Source of the DNA: Longimicrobium sp.
GTDB taxonomy: Bacteria > Gemmatimonadota > Gemmatimonadetes > Longimicrobiales > Longimicrobiaceae
NCBI RefSeq assembly: GCF_036388275.1
Contig: NZ_DASVSF010000011.1
Location: forward strand, 1-64,000
Length of the DNA stretch: 64,000 nucleotides
Direction: 5' to 3'
The notes below the pieces were generated by a model. It saw nothing but the letters and a program-made list of their open reading frames with translations. It was not told where the DNA came from and made no database searches. Shown in pieces: positions 9,185 through 17,921 of the stretch; position 1 is the first letter of the stretch, and each line of letters begins with the position of its first letter. The position numbers were made by a program, and so were the translations under genes.

Positions 9185-10093
9185 CTACGGGAGGGCCGAC
9201 CCACTGCTGATCCGGTAGAGATTGGATTGGCCGTTGTGCACGACCGGGTTCCCAGTAGAGTCCTGGCGCATGCTCGCGAAGTAGATCCACCCCCCATCGG
9301 GGGAGAACGATGGCGTAAAGTCGAACCCCGATGAGTTGATCTCGCCTTCCAGCAGCCGGGCGGTCGACCAGCCCTCGGCCGTGCGTCGGCTCGCGTAAAC
9401 GTCTGCTTGGCCCCGGCCTCCCGCACGATCGCTCCAGAACAGGAGGGTTTGGCCGTCGCGCGAGAATTCAGGGTCGCTGTCGCTCGCCTCGGTGTTGACC
9501 CCGTCCAGTGCTTCCGCCGGCCCGAAACCGGTTGCGCCCTCGCGCGAACGGTAGATGTCGAGCATCCGCGCCCGCCCTCCGCGCGACGACGCGAAGTAGA
9601 GCGAACCGGCGTGCCACGTGGGCCCCAGTTCCTGGGCACGGCTGTTCACCGCGTCGCCCAGGTGCTCGGGCGTTCCCCATCCCCCTTGTACCCGCCGCAC
9701 GCGCCAGATGTCCAGGTCGGCGCGCGCCGAGTCCCGGTCCGGCGCCGGGCGATTGGAGATGAAGTAGAGCGTGTTGCCGTCCGGGGAAAACGTGGGATCG
9801 GTATCGCTGTAGCGCGGGTCGGTGAACACGATCGGCTGGGCAGGGCTCCAGCGCCCGTCCCGCAGATGCGAAACGAGGATGCGCGCGTTGCGGAACTCCG
9901 GCTCCGAGCGGGCGAACACGAGCGTGCGCCCGTCTGGACTCAGGCTGGGGTTGTACTCGTTCGCCGCGGTGGAGAGCGTCCCTTCCGCGACCAACTCGGC
10001 GGTCCCCGCCGGGAAACCGCCTGCGGAGGATGTCTGCTGAAGTGAGGCGCACGCTGGAACGGAAAGCACGAGTAGCGCCGAAAAGAAACGCAT
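9185..10093 (-). CDS. TolB-like WD40/PD40 beta-propeller lipoprotein
   Basis: About 302 residues. The N-terminus is a lipoprotein signal ending VPAC, and the body consists of repeated PD40 blades of the type SPDGRTLVFARS, SPDGNTLYFISN, SRDGQTLLFWSD and SPDGGWIYFASM. This is the propeller found in TolB and in many periplasmic sensor proteins. I chose the ATG giving MRFFSALLV because it yields a canonical lipobox; an ATG 54 bases upstream would put an extra hydrophobic segment in front. It stands between two other minus-strand genes without tight coupling. Confidence 0.82.
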   Translation of the reverse strand: MRFFSALLVLSVPACASLQQTSSAGGFPAGTAELVAEGTLSTAANEYNPSLSPDGRTLVFARSEPEFRNARILVSHLRDGRWSPAQPIVFTDPRYSDTDPTFSPDGNTLYFISNRPAPDRDSARADLDIWRVRRVQGGWGTPEHLGDAVNSRAQELGPTWHAGSLYFASSRGGRARMLDIYRSREGATGFGPAEALDGVNTEASDSDPEFSRDGQTLLFWSDRAGGRGQADVYASRRTAEGWSTARLLEGEINSSGFDFTPSFSPDGGWIYFASMRQDSTGNPVVHNGQSNLYRISSGSALP

Positions 10094-10267
10094 CTGGAGC
10101 AATGGCAAGAGAGCGGAAATCAGGATCAGCCGGTAGCTGGACAACATCGGCCTGCCGCGGGGCACTCGCAAGAACAATCGGAATCGGGGCCGGGCGGCAC
10201 CGCTCGCTATCAGGAGTTGAAGCGAACGCCCACACTGCCCCGATACGCGCCCGGACACGGAGAACCG

Positions 10268-10684
10268 CTACTCGATATACAGGTCCACCACGCCGCGCGT
10301 GCGGTCGGCGCTGGCAACGACGAACACCCTGCCGCCATGCGTGAACTCCTCTGGCCTCGCCGACAAACATTCGGCTACGGCGAACACCTGTCCCACCTCG
10401 GGGCCACCGACCGCCTCCTGGCTGTTCTGAGGGGGGCAATGGAACGGCGTAAAGCTCCACCCCTCCAGCAACCTCGGATAATCGTGCCGATCCACCCTGA
10501 ACGCACACTTCGTCAGCACGTCCGTGAAGCCCCACGACACGCACTCGACGCCTTGCACGCTCGCCGGCAGCTTCACTTGCAGCACGCTGCGGTCATCGGA
10601 TTCGCGCAGGAACAGCCACCAGATCGCGGCCCCGATCGCCAGCACGGGGACGGTGAGGAGCCAGCGACGACGACGTGCAGGCAT
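10268..10684 (-). CDS. Single-pass membrane protein, unknown
   Basis: A 138-residue protein. Basic residues MPARRRRW precede one hydrophobic segment (about 8-27), after which the chain would lie in the periplasm. That part has four Cys (in VECVSW, KCAFRV, HCPPQ and AECLS), enough for two disulfides. No family recognised. The gene reads toward the TolB-like lipoprotein. Confidence 0.6.
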   Translation of the reverse strand: MPARRRRWLLTVPVLAIGAAIWWLFLRESDDRSVLQVKLPASVQGVECVSWGFTDVLTKCAFRVDRHDYPRLLEGWSFTPFHCPPQNSQEAVGGPEVGQVFAVAECLSARPEEFTHGGRVFVVASADRTRGVVDLYIE

Positions 10685-10706
10685 GCGCTCTGGATTGCTT
10701 ACAGCA

Positions 10707-10828
10707 GAGGGTGGAGAAGAACGTCTGACCGGGGAAGCGAACCAGGCGCACCGGCTGCGGCGCGCGGCGGACGACGACGCGCTGGCCGGGGACTAGCGTC
10801 TCGCTCTCCTGGCTGTCGATAGTCAGCG
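10707..10828 (-). pseudogene. Detached copy of the 3' part of nadK
   Basis: These 122 bases align without gaps to 11865-11986 inside the nadK gene and differ at roughly a dozen positions. Translated on the minus strand they give the NAD kinase C-terminal stretch from LTIDSQESETLVPGQRVVV through LVRFPGQTFFSTL, then diverge. No start codon or catalytic region accompanies it, so it cannot encode a kinase. It lies between the cupin gene and the small membrane protein gene, about 1 kb from its source, as expected for a local duplication that later eroded. Confidence 0.85.
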
Positions 10829-10854
10829 TTCGCGCGCTGACGTACGGACGTGTC

Positions 10855-11190
10855 CTAGCCCAGGTTCTCCTGGATGAACGTCGAACTGAGATGGACGTCC
10901 ATCTGCACCAGGGGTCCATCCCCCACGCAGCGAAAGCTGTGCACCTCGCCGGCCTTGATCACCAGGATGTCCCCCGCGCCGGCCTCGAACGTCTCCCCAT
11001 CCACCGTATAAAGGCCGCGGCCTTCCTGGATGAACTGCACCTCGTCGTACGGGTGGCGATGCGGACCTGGTCCGCTGCCGGGCTCGCCATGGAAGAGGAA
11101 CACGGAAACTCCGGTGTCCCCCTGGTCCGCACCGACGAAGCGATGCGAGCTGCCACGGAAGGGCAGGTCTTCCCGGCGGACGCGGTGCAT
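10855..11190 (-). CDS. Small cupin-domain protein
   Basis: A 111-residue single-domain cupin. The first cupin motif is GPHRHPYDEVQFIQEGRG near 42-59, which gives the H-x-H-x4-E metal ligands; the second is GDILVIKAGEVHSFRC near 74-89 and provides the third His. Such stand-alone cupins bind a metal and act as isomerases, dioxygenases or sugar-binding proteins; the substrate cannot be told. The C-terminus ends right beside the nadK-like fragment. Confidence 0.85.
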   Translation of the reverse strand: MHRVRREDLPFRGSSHRFVGADQGDTGVSVFLFHGEPGSGPGPHRHPYDEVQFIQEGRGLYTVDGETFEAGAGDILVIKAGEVHSFRCVGDGPLVQMDVHLSSTFIQENLG

Positions 11191-11246
11191 GGGAGGAAGC
11201 GTGGGGGTTTGCGGGTGACGAGGGAAGCGCGGCTGGCGATCCTCCT

Positions 11247-11741
11247 CTATTTCTGTAGAGCTACGGCGTCAGCCGCCGCGCGGCTCCGGGCGACGGCGGC
11301 GAGCCGCGTCAGGTCCAGGTACAGGGTTCGGTAGCCGATGAGCTCCACCACCAGGACAGCGCCCTCGTCCACCTCCACCAGCACGTTCATCGGCCGAGCC
11401 GCCCATTGAACCGGCACCATGGCGCCCCCAGTCCGTCGACTGATCCGGGCTCCGACGACTGAGCGGCCCCTCGCCGTATCCGCGCTCAGGATGGTGCCCG
11501 CCATCCGTAACCGGCCGTCTTCCGCAATCGCGAGATCCGTCAAGTCGATCCGGAACTCGGATAACGTCATACAGCCTCCGCTTTCCCCAAGACCGTACTC
11601 CGGGGGTATGTCATTGAGGATGACGCCGCGAAGCGGAGCCTGGTCCAGGAACAGCGAAGGGCGAACTACGGGCGCGCGCGGCGGGAGCGTGGCACATCCG
11701 ATCTGTGAGAGAAGCAACAGGAAGATGGCGGCGAGACGCAT
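11247..11741 (-). CDS. Lipoprotein of unknown function
   Basis: A 164-residue predicted lipoprotein with the lipobox IGCATLPP after a Leu-rich core. The mature part is beta-rich and contains MNVLVEVDEGAVLVVELIGY, reminiscent of carboxypeptidase-regulatory or PEGA-like surface domains, but I cannot assign it firmly. Two Cys other than the lipid anchor are not evident in the core. It precedes the nadK-proximal gap and is not obviously coupled to its neighbours. Confidence 0.65.
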   Translation of the reverse strand: MRLAAIFLLLLSQIGCATLPPRAPVVRPSLFLDQAPLRGVILNDIPPEYGLGESGGCMTLSEFRIDLTDLAIAEDGRLRMAGTILSADTARGRSVVGARISRRTGGAMVPVQWAARPMNVLVEVDEGAVLVVELIGYRTLYLDLTRLAAVARSRAAADAVALQK

Positions 11742-11822
11742 GAAGGTGTTCCGGTTGTAAAGCCAGGCACGGGCGAGCGGCGTTCACCCGGCACGTCAGT
11801 GATTATCGAGCCCGCATGGGCG

Positions 11823-12707
11823 CTACTCCCGCTCCGCCAGGTCTCCCCACTTGAGCTTGCGGCGGAGGGTGGAGAAGAAGGTCTGGCCGGGGAAGCGGAC
11901 CAGGCGCACCGGCTGCGGCGCGCGGCGCACGACGACGCGTTGGCCGGGAACCAGCGTTTCGCTTTCCTGCCCGTCGATGGTCAGCAGCAGTTCCTGCGTG
12001 GGCGACAGCACCTCCACCATCACCGTTTCGTCCGCGGGCAGGATCAGCGGGCGGACGCCGAGCGTATGCGGACAGATGGGCGTGGCGATGATGCAGTCCA
12101 CCGTCGGCGAGACGATGGGGCCCCCAGCGGAGAGCGAGTATGCGGTCGAGCCCGTGGGCGTGGCGAGGATGATCCCGTCGGCGCTGTAGCTGCCGACGAC
12201 GTCGCGCGTGGCCGTCATGCTCAGGCGGATCACCCGCGCGGCGCCGCCCTTGTGGAGCACGGCGTCGTTCAGCGCCAGGTGGTCCCTGCCCCGCTCGCCC
12301 TCCGCCGTCTCCGTGTGCACCAGCAGCACCAGCCGTTCGTCGATGGAGAACTCCCCCGCCAGCCAGCGCGACAGCCCCGCCTCCATCTCGTCACGCGGCG
12401 CGGAGGTCAAAAATCCCAGGTGCCCCAGGTTCACGCCCAGGACGGGAATACCCTCGCGCGCCACCATCCGCGCCCCGCGCAGCAGCGTGCCGTCGCCTCC
12501 CAGCGTCAGCAGCAGGTCCAGGCCGTGGCAGGCATCGGCGGTCAGCTCCTGCCCGTCGCCCACGTGCTCGCGCAGCGGCGGCTCGTAGAAGAGCGAAACC
12601 CCCTCCCGCCCGGCGAAACTTGCCAGGCGGGCGAGGGTTTCCTTCAGCAGCGCGTAGTCCGAATGGCCGACGACGCCTACGCGGCGCGTCACGGGCGGGG
12701 CGCTCAC
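11823..12707 (-). CDS. nadK: NAD kinase
   Basis: Phosphorylates NAD to NADP in the cytoplasm. The 294-residue protein has the family signature LLTLGGDGTLLRGAR near residues 63-77 (GGDGT phosphate-binding), NDAVLHKG near 136 and GSTAYSLSAGGP near 172. It begins with GTG in a four-base overlap with the dxs stop, so it is translated together with dxs. Linking NADP supply with the NADPH-consuming isoprenoid pathway makes sense but is inference. A duplicated piece of its 3' end lies at 10707-10828. Confidence 0.95.
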   Translation of the reverse strand: MSAPPVTRRVGVVGHSDYALLKETLARLASFAGREGVSLFYEPPLREHVGDGQELTADACHGLDLLLTLGGDGTLLRGARMVAREGIPVLGVNLGHLGFLTSAPRDEMEAGLSRWLAGEFSIDERLVLLVHTETAEGERGRDHLALNDAVLHKGGAARVIRLSMTATRDVVGSYSADGIILATPTGSTAYSLSAGGPIVSPTVDCIIATPICPHTLGVRPLILPADETVMVEVLSPTQELLLTIDGQESETLVPGQRVVVRRAPQPVRLVRFPGQTFFSTLRRKLKWGDLAERE

Positions 12708-14644
12708 GCCGTCTCGGCCAGGGAGCGCAGGGGCCGGCCCAGCAGCACCCGGGCGCGCGCGACGATCCCCTCCGGCGTCAGCCCCAGCTCCGCCAGCAGC
12801 TCGGCGCGCTCGCCATGCTCCACGAACAGGTCGGGCAGCCCCATCGAGGCGCCATGCACCTCCGGCCAGCGGTCGTCGATGGCCTTGCGCACGTACGCGC
12901 CGAAGCCGTTCACCACCGTCCCCTCCTCCACCGTCAGCACGGCGCGGTGGTGCGGGAACAGGCGCTCCAGGGCGGCCTCGTCCAGCGGCTTGATGAACCG
13001 GCAGTCGACCACCGTGGCGGAAATCCCCTCGCGCTGCAGCGCCTCGGCGGCGGCGACGGCGGGGAGCACCATGGTGCCGGTGGCCAGGATGGCCAGGTCG
13101 CGCCCCTGCCGCATCGTCTCCCAGGTGCCGTGCGGGATGGCGGGAATCTCCGCCACCGGCTTGGGCAGCGCGGGCACCAGCTCGCGGGGGATGCGGATGG
13201 AGAACGGGCCGCGGTCCCACGACAGCGCCGTCTTCATCAGCCCGATCAGCTCGTCGGCGTCGCGCGGCGCGGTGACGGTCATTCCCGGGATCGACAGCAT
13301 GTAGCCGATGTCGATGCCGCCGTGGTGCGTGGCCCCGTCGTCGCCCGCGATGCCGGCGCGGTCCATCACGAAGATGACGGGCAGGTCCTGGAGCGCCACG
13401 TCGTGCACGATGGAGTCGAACGCGCGCTGCAGGAAGGTCGAGTAGATGGCCACGACGGGCTTGATGCCCTGCGTCGCCAGCCCGGCCGCGAAGGTGACGC
13501 CGTGCCCCTCGGCGATGCCCACGTCGAAGAAGCGGTCGGGGTGCTCCTTCTCGAAGATGTCCGTTCCCGTCCCCGTCGCCATGGCGGCGGTAATGGCGAC
13601 CACGTCCTGGTCCTCGCGGGCCAGCTCCGTCAGCGCCTCGCCGAACACCTGCTGAAAGCGCGGCATCCCGCCCGCGGCGGACTTCTTGAGCGGCGCGCCG
13701 GTTTCCTTGTCGAACAGGGCCGCGGCGTGCCACTTCACCTGGTCGGCCTCGGCCGGGGCGAAGCCCTTGCCCTTGGTGGTCAGAACGTGCACCAGGCGCG
13801 GGCCCTTCATCCGCTTCACCTGCTCGAAGGTGCGGACCAGGGCGTTGATGTCGTGCCCGTCCACGGGCCCCACGTAGCGAAAGCCCAGCTCCTCGAAGAG
13901 CATGCCGGGAACGAACATCCCCTTCAGCGCGTCGTCGGCGCGAACGGCGAAGTGCTCCACCATCTCGCCCACGGTGCCCAGCCGCGGCGCCGCGTGCACG
14001 ATGCGCTTCACCTCGTCGCGGATGCGGTTGTACAGCGGCGAGGTGCGCACGTCGGTGACGCGCTTGTGGATGCCCAGGTACTTGTGCAGCGCCCCCACGT
14101 TGGGGGAGATGGACATCTCGTTGTCGTTCAGGACCACGATCAGGTCGCGGTCGGTGTGGCCGGCGTTGTTGAGCGCCTCGTACGGCAGCCCGCACGTCAT
14201 GCTGCCGTCGCCGATGATGGCGATGGCCTCGTAGTCTTCGCCCTTGATGTCGCGGGCGGCGGCCACGCCCACGGCGGCGGAGATGGAGGTGCCCGCGTGC
14301 CCGGCGCCGAAGACGTCGTACTCGCTTTCGTCGCGGCGCAGGAAGCCCGACAGCCCGTGGCGCTTGCGGATGGATTCCATCCGGTCGTTGCGCCCGGTGA
14401 GGATCTTGTGGGGATAGGCCTGGTGGCCCACGTCCCAGATCAGCTGGTCGCGCGGCGTGTCGAACACGCGGTGCAGGGCCACGGTAAGCTCCACCGTGCC
14501 CAGGTTGCTGCCGAAGTGGGCGCCCTTGTGGCGCGAGACCACGTCGATGATGCGGTCGCGCACTTCGCCGCACAGCGCGGGAAGTTCGCCCTCGGGGAGC
14601 GCGCGAACGTCGTCGGGGCTCTTTATTCTATCCAGAAGCGCCAC
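12704..14644 (-). CDS. dxs: 1-deoxy-D-xylulose-5-phosphate synthase
   Basis: Condenses pyruvate and glyceraldehyde 3-phosphate with thiamine diphosphate, the first step of the MEP isoprenoid pathway. The 646 residues match the family length of about 620-640. Visible landmarks are the ThDP-binding segment GDGSMTCGLPYEALNNAG (GDG to NN), HHGGIDIGYMLSIPGM in the pyrimidine domain and the C-terminal transketolase domain with VVDCRFIKPLDE. The GTG start is preceded by GAGGAG. A sigma-70-like promoter about 160 bases upstream probably drives dxs and nadK; the polyprenyl synthase for the same pathway lies upstream on the same strand. Confidence 0.96.
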   Translation of the reverse strand: MALLDRIKSPDDVRALPEGELPALCGEVRDRIIDVVSRHKGAHFGSNLGTVELTVALHRVFDTPRDQLIWDVGHQAYPHKILTGRNDRMESIRKRHGLSGFLRRDESEYDVFGAGHAGTSISAAVGVAAARDIKGEDYEAIAIIGDGSMTCGLPYEALNNAGHTDRDLIVVLNDNEMSISPNVGALHKYLGIHKRVTDVRTSPLYNRIRDEVKRIVHAAPRLGTVGEMVEHFAVRADDALKGMFVPGMLFEELGFRYVGPVDGHDINALVRTFEQVKRMKGPRLVHVLTTKGKGFAPAEADQVKWHAAALFDKETGAPLKKSAAGGMPRFQQVFGEALTELAREDQDVVAITAAMATGTGTDIFEKEHPDRFFDVGIAEGHGVTFAAGLATQGIKPVVAIYSTFLQRAFDSIVHDVALQDLPVIFVMDRAGIAGDDGATHHGGIDIGYMLSIPGMTVTAPRDADELIGLMKTALSWDRGPFSIRIPRELVPALPKPVAEIPAIPHGTWETMRQGRDLAILATGTMVLPAVAAAEALQREGISATVVDCRFIKPLDEAALERLFPHHRAVLTVEEGTVVNGFGAYVRKAIDDRWPEVHGASMGLPDLFVEHGERAELLAELGLTPEGIVARARVLLGRPLRSLAETA

Positions 14645-14804
14645 TTGCGGCTCCTCGTTCTGATTCGGTCAGGATGGCCAGCCCGGAATCTCACGCCGAC
14701 CTCGTCCAATTTATCTGCTGAGCGCCGCTCGGCCAACCTTTGCACCGGGTTGGGCGGGAATCGCCGTGAGAACGCCCGGTTCGGTAGGTCCCGCTGCTCA
14801 CTTT

Positions 14805-14833
14805 ATCGTACAAAGCAAAGGGCGGGCCGTCAA
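14805..14833 (-). promoter_or_regulatory. Sigma-70-like promoter for dxs-nadK
   Basis: On the minus strand TTGACG (14833-14828) and TACGAT (14810-14805) are separated by exactly 17 bases in a locally AT-rich patch. The distance to the dxs start is about 160 bases. I saw no other equally good match in this gap. Confidence 0.55.
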
Positions 14834-14928
14834 TAGCGGCCCGCGGAGGTGGAGTTCGGGTGGTGCTACGGGTGAGGTGAGGTGCGGGAGGACTACCGGA
14901 GAGGGTCGACGGAGTTTGGTGCGGCCTC

Positions 14929-14980
14929 GGGGGCCCCCCATCCCCAGCCCTTCCCCCGCAAACTGCCGCGGGGGAAGGGC
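14929..14980. repeat. Palindromic intergenic repeat, family R1
   Basis: C-rich arm CATCCCCAGCCCTTCCCCCG, a short AAACTG centre and a G-rich arm form a strong hairpin. Close copies occur at 25156-25205 (inverted) and 41317-41363. The whole gap 14645-15074 holds this element, the dxs promoter and a partial R3 element near 15039 (GTCATCCTG followed by a CCCAGGCGCAC-like tail), but no gene. Confidence 0.7.
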
Positions 14981-15074
14981 GCCAGTGCCGTGCGTACCCG
15001 GAGCCCGAGTGTGCATCCCGGACCGGCGGCGGAATCTGTCATCCTGCGCCCCAGGCGCACCATCCGAGCCCGGA

Positions 15075-15584
15075 TTACCTGGGGTAGCGGCGGCTCCAGG
15101 CGGTGACGTTGTATCCGATGAACCCGCCGGTGAGGGAACCGCCGAGAACGCCCGTGAACGCCGCCACCGCCGCGATCTGGTAGGGCTCGCTCCCGCAGCC
15201 GTTCGGCTGCTCGCACAGGCCGTGGCCCGCCCCCAACCCGAGCAGCCCCAGCGCCACCCCTCCGACCACGGCCCCGACGGCAGCCCCCCGCCCCGTCGCC
15301 CGGCGCCGCAGCCACACGGTGTCGATCTGCACCAGTTGGATCGCCCGCTCGCCGCCGGCGGAGGTCACGATGAGCCTGCCGTCCCGCACTGGCCCGCAAC
15401 GGCCCTGCACCAGGCTGTCACCCGCCGCCACCCGGATCCGCGCGCCTGGACAGGCGGTCCACAGCGCCGTGGTGATGGCCGAAGTGTCGGGCAACTGCGC
15501 ACGAGCCGGCGTGGCCACGAGCAGCGCCGGGACGATGGCTGCCAGCACGGTGAGAAACGTCGTCATGGATCTGCAACTCATCAT
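15075..15584 (-). CDS. Exported glycine-zipper-like protein, paralogue 1
   Basis: A 169-residue protein with a signal peptide ending ATPARAQ, a middle domain containing ITTALWTACPGARIRV, and a C-terminal pair of Gly/Ala-rich hydrophobic segments separated by a Cys-containing loop (LCEQPNGCG). It is clearly homologous to the gene just upstream: the TTALWTACPGA block, the position of the Cys loop and the two membrane-like segments all match. Its start forms an ATGA overlap with that gene's stop. Function unknown; the Gly-rich segments suggest an envelope location. Confidence 0.7.
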   Translation of the reverse strand: MMSCRSMTTFLTVLAAIVPALLVATPARAQLPDTSAITTALWTACPGARIRVAAGDSLVQGRCGPVRDGRLIVTSAGGERAIQLVQIDTVWLRRRATGRGAAVGAVVGGVALGLLGLGAGHGLCEQPNGCGSEPYQIAAVAAFTGVLGGSLTGGFIGYNVTAWSRRYPR

Positions 15585-16099
15585 GGCTCCTTGATGGGGA
15601 TCGCGCGCACCCAGCGCCAGAACCGGGGGCCGATCACCACCCCGACGATGCCTCCCCCGACTCCGCCCGCCGCCGCGGCTTTGATCACCGTGGAGTTATG
15701 CTCGCCGCGGCACCCCAGCGGGTTGAGACAGCCCTCCTCGCGCGTCCTGTCGGCGTACAGCCCGGCGGCCACGCTGCCGAGCAGGGCAAGCCCAATGGTC
15801 AGCTCCGGCGTGTACGACCGGCGCACCCACAGCGAATCGACCGCGACCAGCGCAACTTCCCGTTCCCCGGAACGAGTCGTCACGAGCAGCCGTCCATCCG
15901 CTACCCGGCCGCACTCTCCCCGCACGCGGCCTTCGCCCTGCACCGTCATCCTCAACTCCGCACCCGGACAGGCGGTCCACAGCGCTGTGGTGATGCGTGC
16001 CGTGTCGGCCTGCTGCGCCGCCGCGGGCCGTACGCCCACGCTCGCGATCGCAGCCAGGAGGAGCGCGCTGCGGATGGTCCAAGCGGCGGAGAGGTTCAT
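15581..16099 (-). CDS. Exported glycine-zipper-like protein, paralogue 2
   Basis: A 172-residue protein with a signal peptide (core AWTIRSALLLAAIASVGV, cleavage near AAAQQ) and the same architecture as its downstream neighbour: ITTALWTACPGAELRM, a beta-rich stretch, a Cys loop (GCLNPLGCRG) between two hydrophobic Gly/Ala segments, and a short basic tail. The two genes overlap by four bases and look like a tandem duplication that has diverged widely. It follows the divergent-PAP2 gene by only eight bases and may share its transcript. Confidence 0.7.
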   Translation of the reverse strand: MNLSAAWTIRSALLLAAIASVGVRPAAAQQADTARITTALWTACPGAELRMTVQGEGRVRGECGRVADGRLLVTTRSGEREVALVAVDSLWVRRSYTPELTIGLALLGSVAAGLYADRTREEGCLNPLGCRGEHNSTVIKAAAAGGVGGGIVGVVIGPRFWRWVRAIPIKEP

Positions 16100-16107
16100 C
16101 GGGAGGG

Positions 16108-16569
16108 TCACGGGTGAAGGAGAAATGCCAGCAGAGCTCCGTACAGGGCGCCGACCAGCACCTCCAGCGGCGTGTGGCCCAGGAGCTCCGCTAAGCGCTC
16201 GCTGTCGATGGTGTGGTGGTGGCGCAGGTCGTCCACGAGGCGATTGAGGGCGCGGGCCTGGTTGCCCGCCGCGCGTCGGATGCCCGTGGCGTCGTACATC
16301 ACCACGAACGAGAAGAACGCGACCGCGCCGAACAGCGGCGTGTTCCACCCGTGGCCGATGCCCACCGCCGTCGACAGCGCCGTCACGGATGCCGAGTGCG
16401 CGGACGGCATTCCCCCCGTGCCGATCAGCCGGGTGAAATCAGGGCGGCGGCGGGTGAAGAACGCGCGAACGAACTTGAAGCCCTGCGCCGTGAACATCGC
16501 CAGCAGCGCCAGGGCGAGCGGCGGGTTCCACGATACCACGGGTTCAAAGAACTCGCGCAGCTCGTTCAC
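16108..16569 (-). CDS. Divergent PAP2-family membrane protein (DUF212)
   Basis: A 153-residue protein with three to four membrane helices. The signature GGMPSAHSASVTAL near residues 51-64 and the H-x-x-x-D/E-type tail HHHTIDSERLAELLGHTPLE are those of the DUF212 branch of the acid phosphatase/vanadium haloperoxidase superfamily, whose substrate may be a prenyl or lipid phosphate. The GTG start overlaps the polyprenyl synthase stop by four bases, which fits a role in prenyl-phosphate metabolism, though that is inference. Confidence 0.85.
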   Translation of the reverse strand: MNELREFFEPVVSWNPPLALALLAMFTAQGFKFVRAFFTRRRPDFTRLIGTGGMPSAHSASVTALSTAVGIGHGWNTPLFGAVAFFSFVVMYDATGIRRAAGNQARALNRLVDDLRHHHTIDSERLAELLGHTPLEVLVGALYGALLAFLLHP

Positions 16570-17501
16570 CGGTCGCGCTCCAGGACGAAGGCGGCCAGCG
16601 CCTCCAGCTCCGGCGAGCGGATGCCCCCCCGGCGCAATGCATCCAGCGCCCGGCTCACCCGTTGGCGCGCCATCTCCCGCGCCCCGTCCAGACCGAAGAG
16701 CGAGGGATACGTGGCCTTGCCCGCCTCCGCGTCCTTGCCCGGCGTCTTCCCGAGCGCGTCGTCGCTGGCGGTGACGTCCAGCACGTCGTCCACGATCTGA
16801 AACGCCAGCCCCAGCTCGCGCCCGTACTCCGTCAGCGCCTCCAGCCGCGCATCGTCCACCCCTGCCGCCAGCGCGCCGATGCGCAGCGACGCGGCGAGCA
16901 GGGCGCCCGTCTTGTGGCGGTGGATGCGCTCCAGGCCGTCGGCATCCACCGTTCCCGATGCCTCGCCCTCCAGGTCCAGCAGCTGGCCGCCCACCATTCC
17001 CAGCGCCCCGCCCGCCCGGCAGAGCTCGGCGGCCAGGCGTCCGCGCGCTGGCGCATCGAGTTCCATCTCGCGAGCCGCATCGTCCATCACGCGGACGGCC
17101 GCGGGGATCAGCGCGGCGCCGGCGAGCAGGGCCGCGCCGGGGGTGAAGGTGACGTGAACCGTCGGCCGGCCGCGGCGTAGCGCGTCGTCGTCCATGCAGG
17201 GCAGGTCGTCGTGCACCAGCGAGTAGGTGTGCACGATCTCCAGCGCGCACGCCAGCCGGTAGACGGCGTCCGGCGTCTCTCCCGGGTGGACGACGCGCCA
17301 GGCGGATACGCAGAGGATAGGGCGCAGGCGCTTGCCCGGGGTGGCGAGCGCATACAGCACGGGCTCGCGCAGCGCGGCCGGCGCGCCCTCCGCCAGCGTA
17401 GGGGCGACGCCGTTCAGCACCGCGTTGATGCGCTCCCGCTCGCGCTCCAGAAACGCGCCGAGGTCGAACTCCGCGGCCGCGTCCGTCCGGGAATCCGTCA
17501 C
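16566..17501 (-). CDS. ispA: Polyprenyl (farnesyl/geranylgeranyl) diphosphate synthase
   Basis: Chain-elongating prenyltransferase, 311 residues. The first Asp-rich motif is seen as LVHDDLPCMDDDALRRGRP near 95-113 and the second as FQIVDDVLDVTA near 232-243, with GKTPGKD nearby. The two residues between the paired Asp of the first motif fit the bacterial type that makes C15-C20 products. It starts with GTG overlapping xseB by four bases, the well-known xseB-ispA-dxs order, although here dxs is about 1.9 kb further downstream. Chain length cannot be decided by eye. Confidence 0.93.
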   Translation of the reverse strand: MTDSRTDAAAEFDLGAFLERERERINAVLNGVAPTLAEGAPAALREPVLYALATPGKRLRPILCVSAWRVVHPGETPDAVYRLACALEIVHTYSLVHDDLPCMDDDALRRGRPTVHVTFTPGAALLAGAALIPAAVRVMDDAAREMELDAPARGRLAAELCRAGGALGMVGGQLLDLEGEASGTVDADGLERIHRHKTGALLAASLRIGALAAGVDDARLEALTEYGRELGLAFQIVDDVLDVTASDDALGKTPGKDAEAGKATYPSLFGLDGAREMARQRVSRALDALRRGGIRSPELEALAAFVLERDR

Positions 17502-17743
17502 GGCTGCTCGGGCACGTCTTCAAAGCGGTGCCCGCCCTTTCCATCGTCCAGCAGCTGGCGGATGCGGTGGTCAGCGCCCTCCAGGACGCCCTCGGCGTGG
17601 CGGAGCAGGCGGACGCCTTCCTCGAACAGCGCGAGCGAGTCGTCCAGCTCCAGCGACTCGCCCTCGATGCGGCCCACGATCTCGTTCAGCCGGTTCAACG
17701 CGGCTTCGAAGCTGGGATTCTCCTGCGTCGCGCTTTCCATCAT
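17498..17743 (-). CDS. xseB: Exodeoxyribonuclease VII small subunit
   Basis: An 81-residue helical protein with the family core FEAALNRLNEIVGRIEGESL followed by LDDSLALFEEGVRLLRH. Several copies wrap one XseA large subunit to form the single-strand-specific exonuclease. Two consecutive ATG codons could start it; I use the first. It overlaps ispA by four bases. Unusually, xseA lies about 4 kb upstream with a helicase pair between the two subunit genes. Confidence 0.93.
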   Translation of the reverse strand: MMESATQENPSFEAALNRLNEIVGRIEGESLELDDSLALFEEGVRLLRHAEGVLEGADHRIRQLLDDGKGGHRFEDVPEQP

Positions 17744-17921
17744 CACCACCGATGCTCTCCTTCGTTCGCCTGCATGGTCCGGATGCGGGAAGAATACGGC
17801 CCCGCACCCCGCGGTTCCAGTCCACACAGCCCCGCCTGACGCGAAAACGCGGAGGACGCGACAATTCCGCCGTTCCTCCGCGTTCCTCCCCGCCTCCGCG
17901 TGACCCGCCACGATTCCTCCG

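Noticed and set aside
11823..14573. A 916-codon minus-strand frame covering both nadK and most of dxs
   Set aside because: Only its last 294 codons are nadK; the rest is dxs read out of frame.
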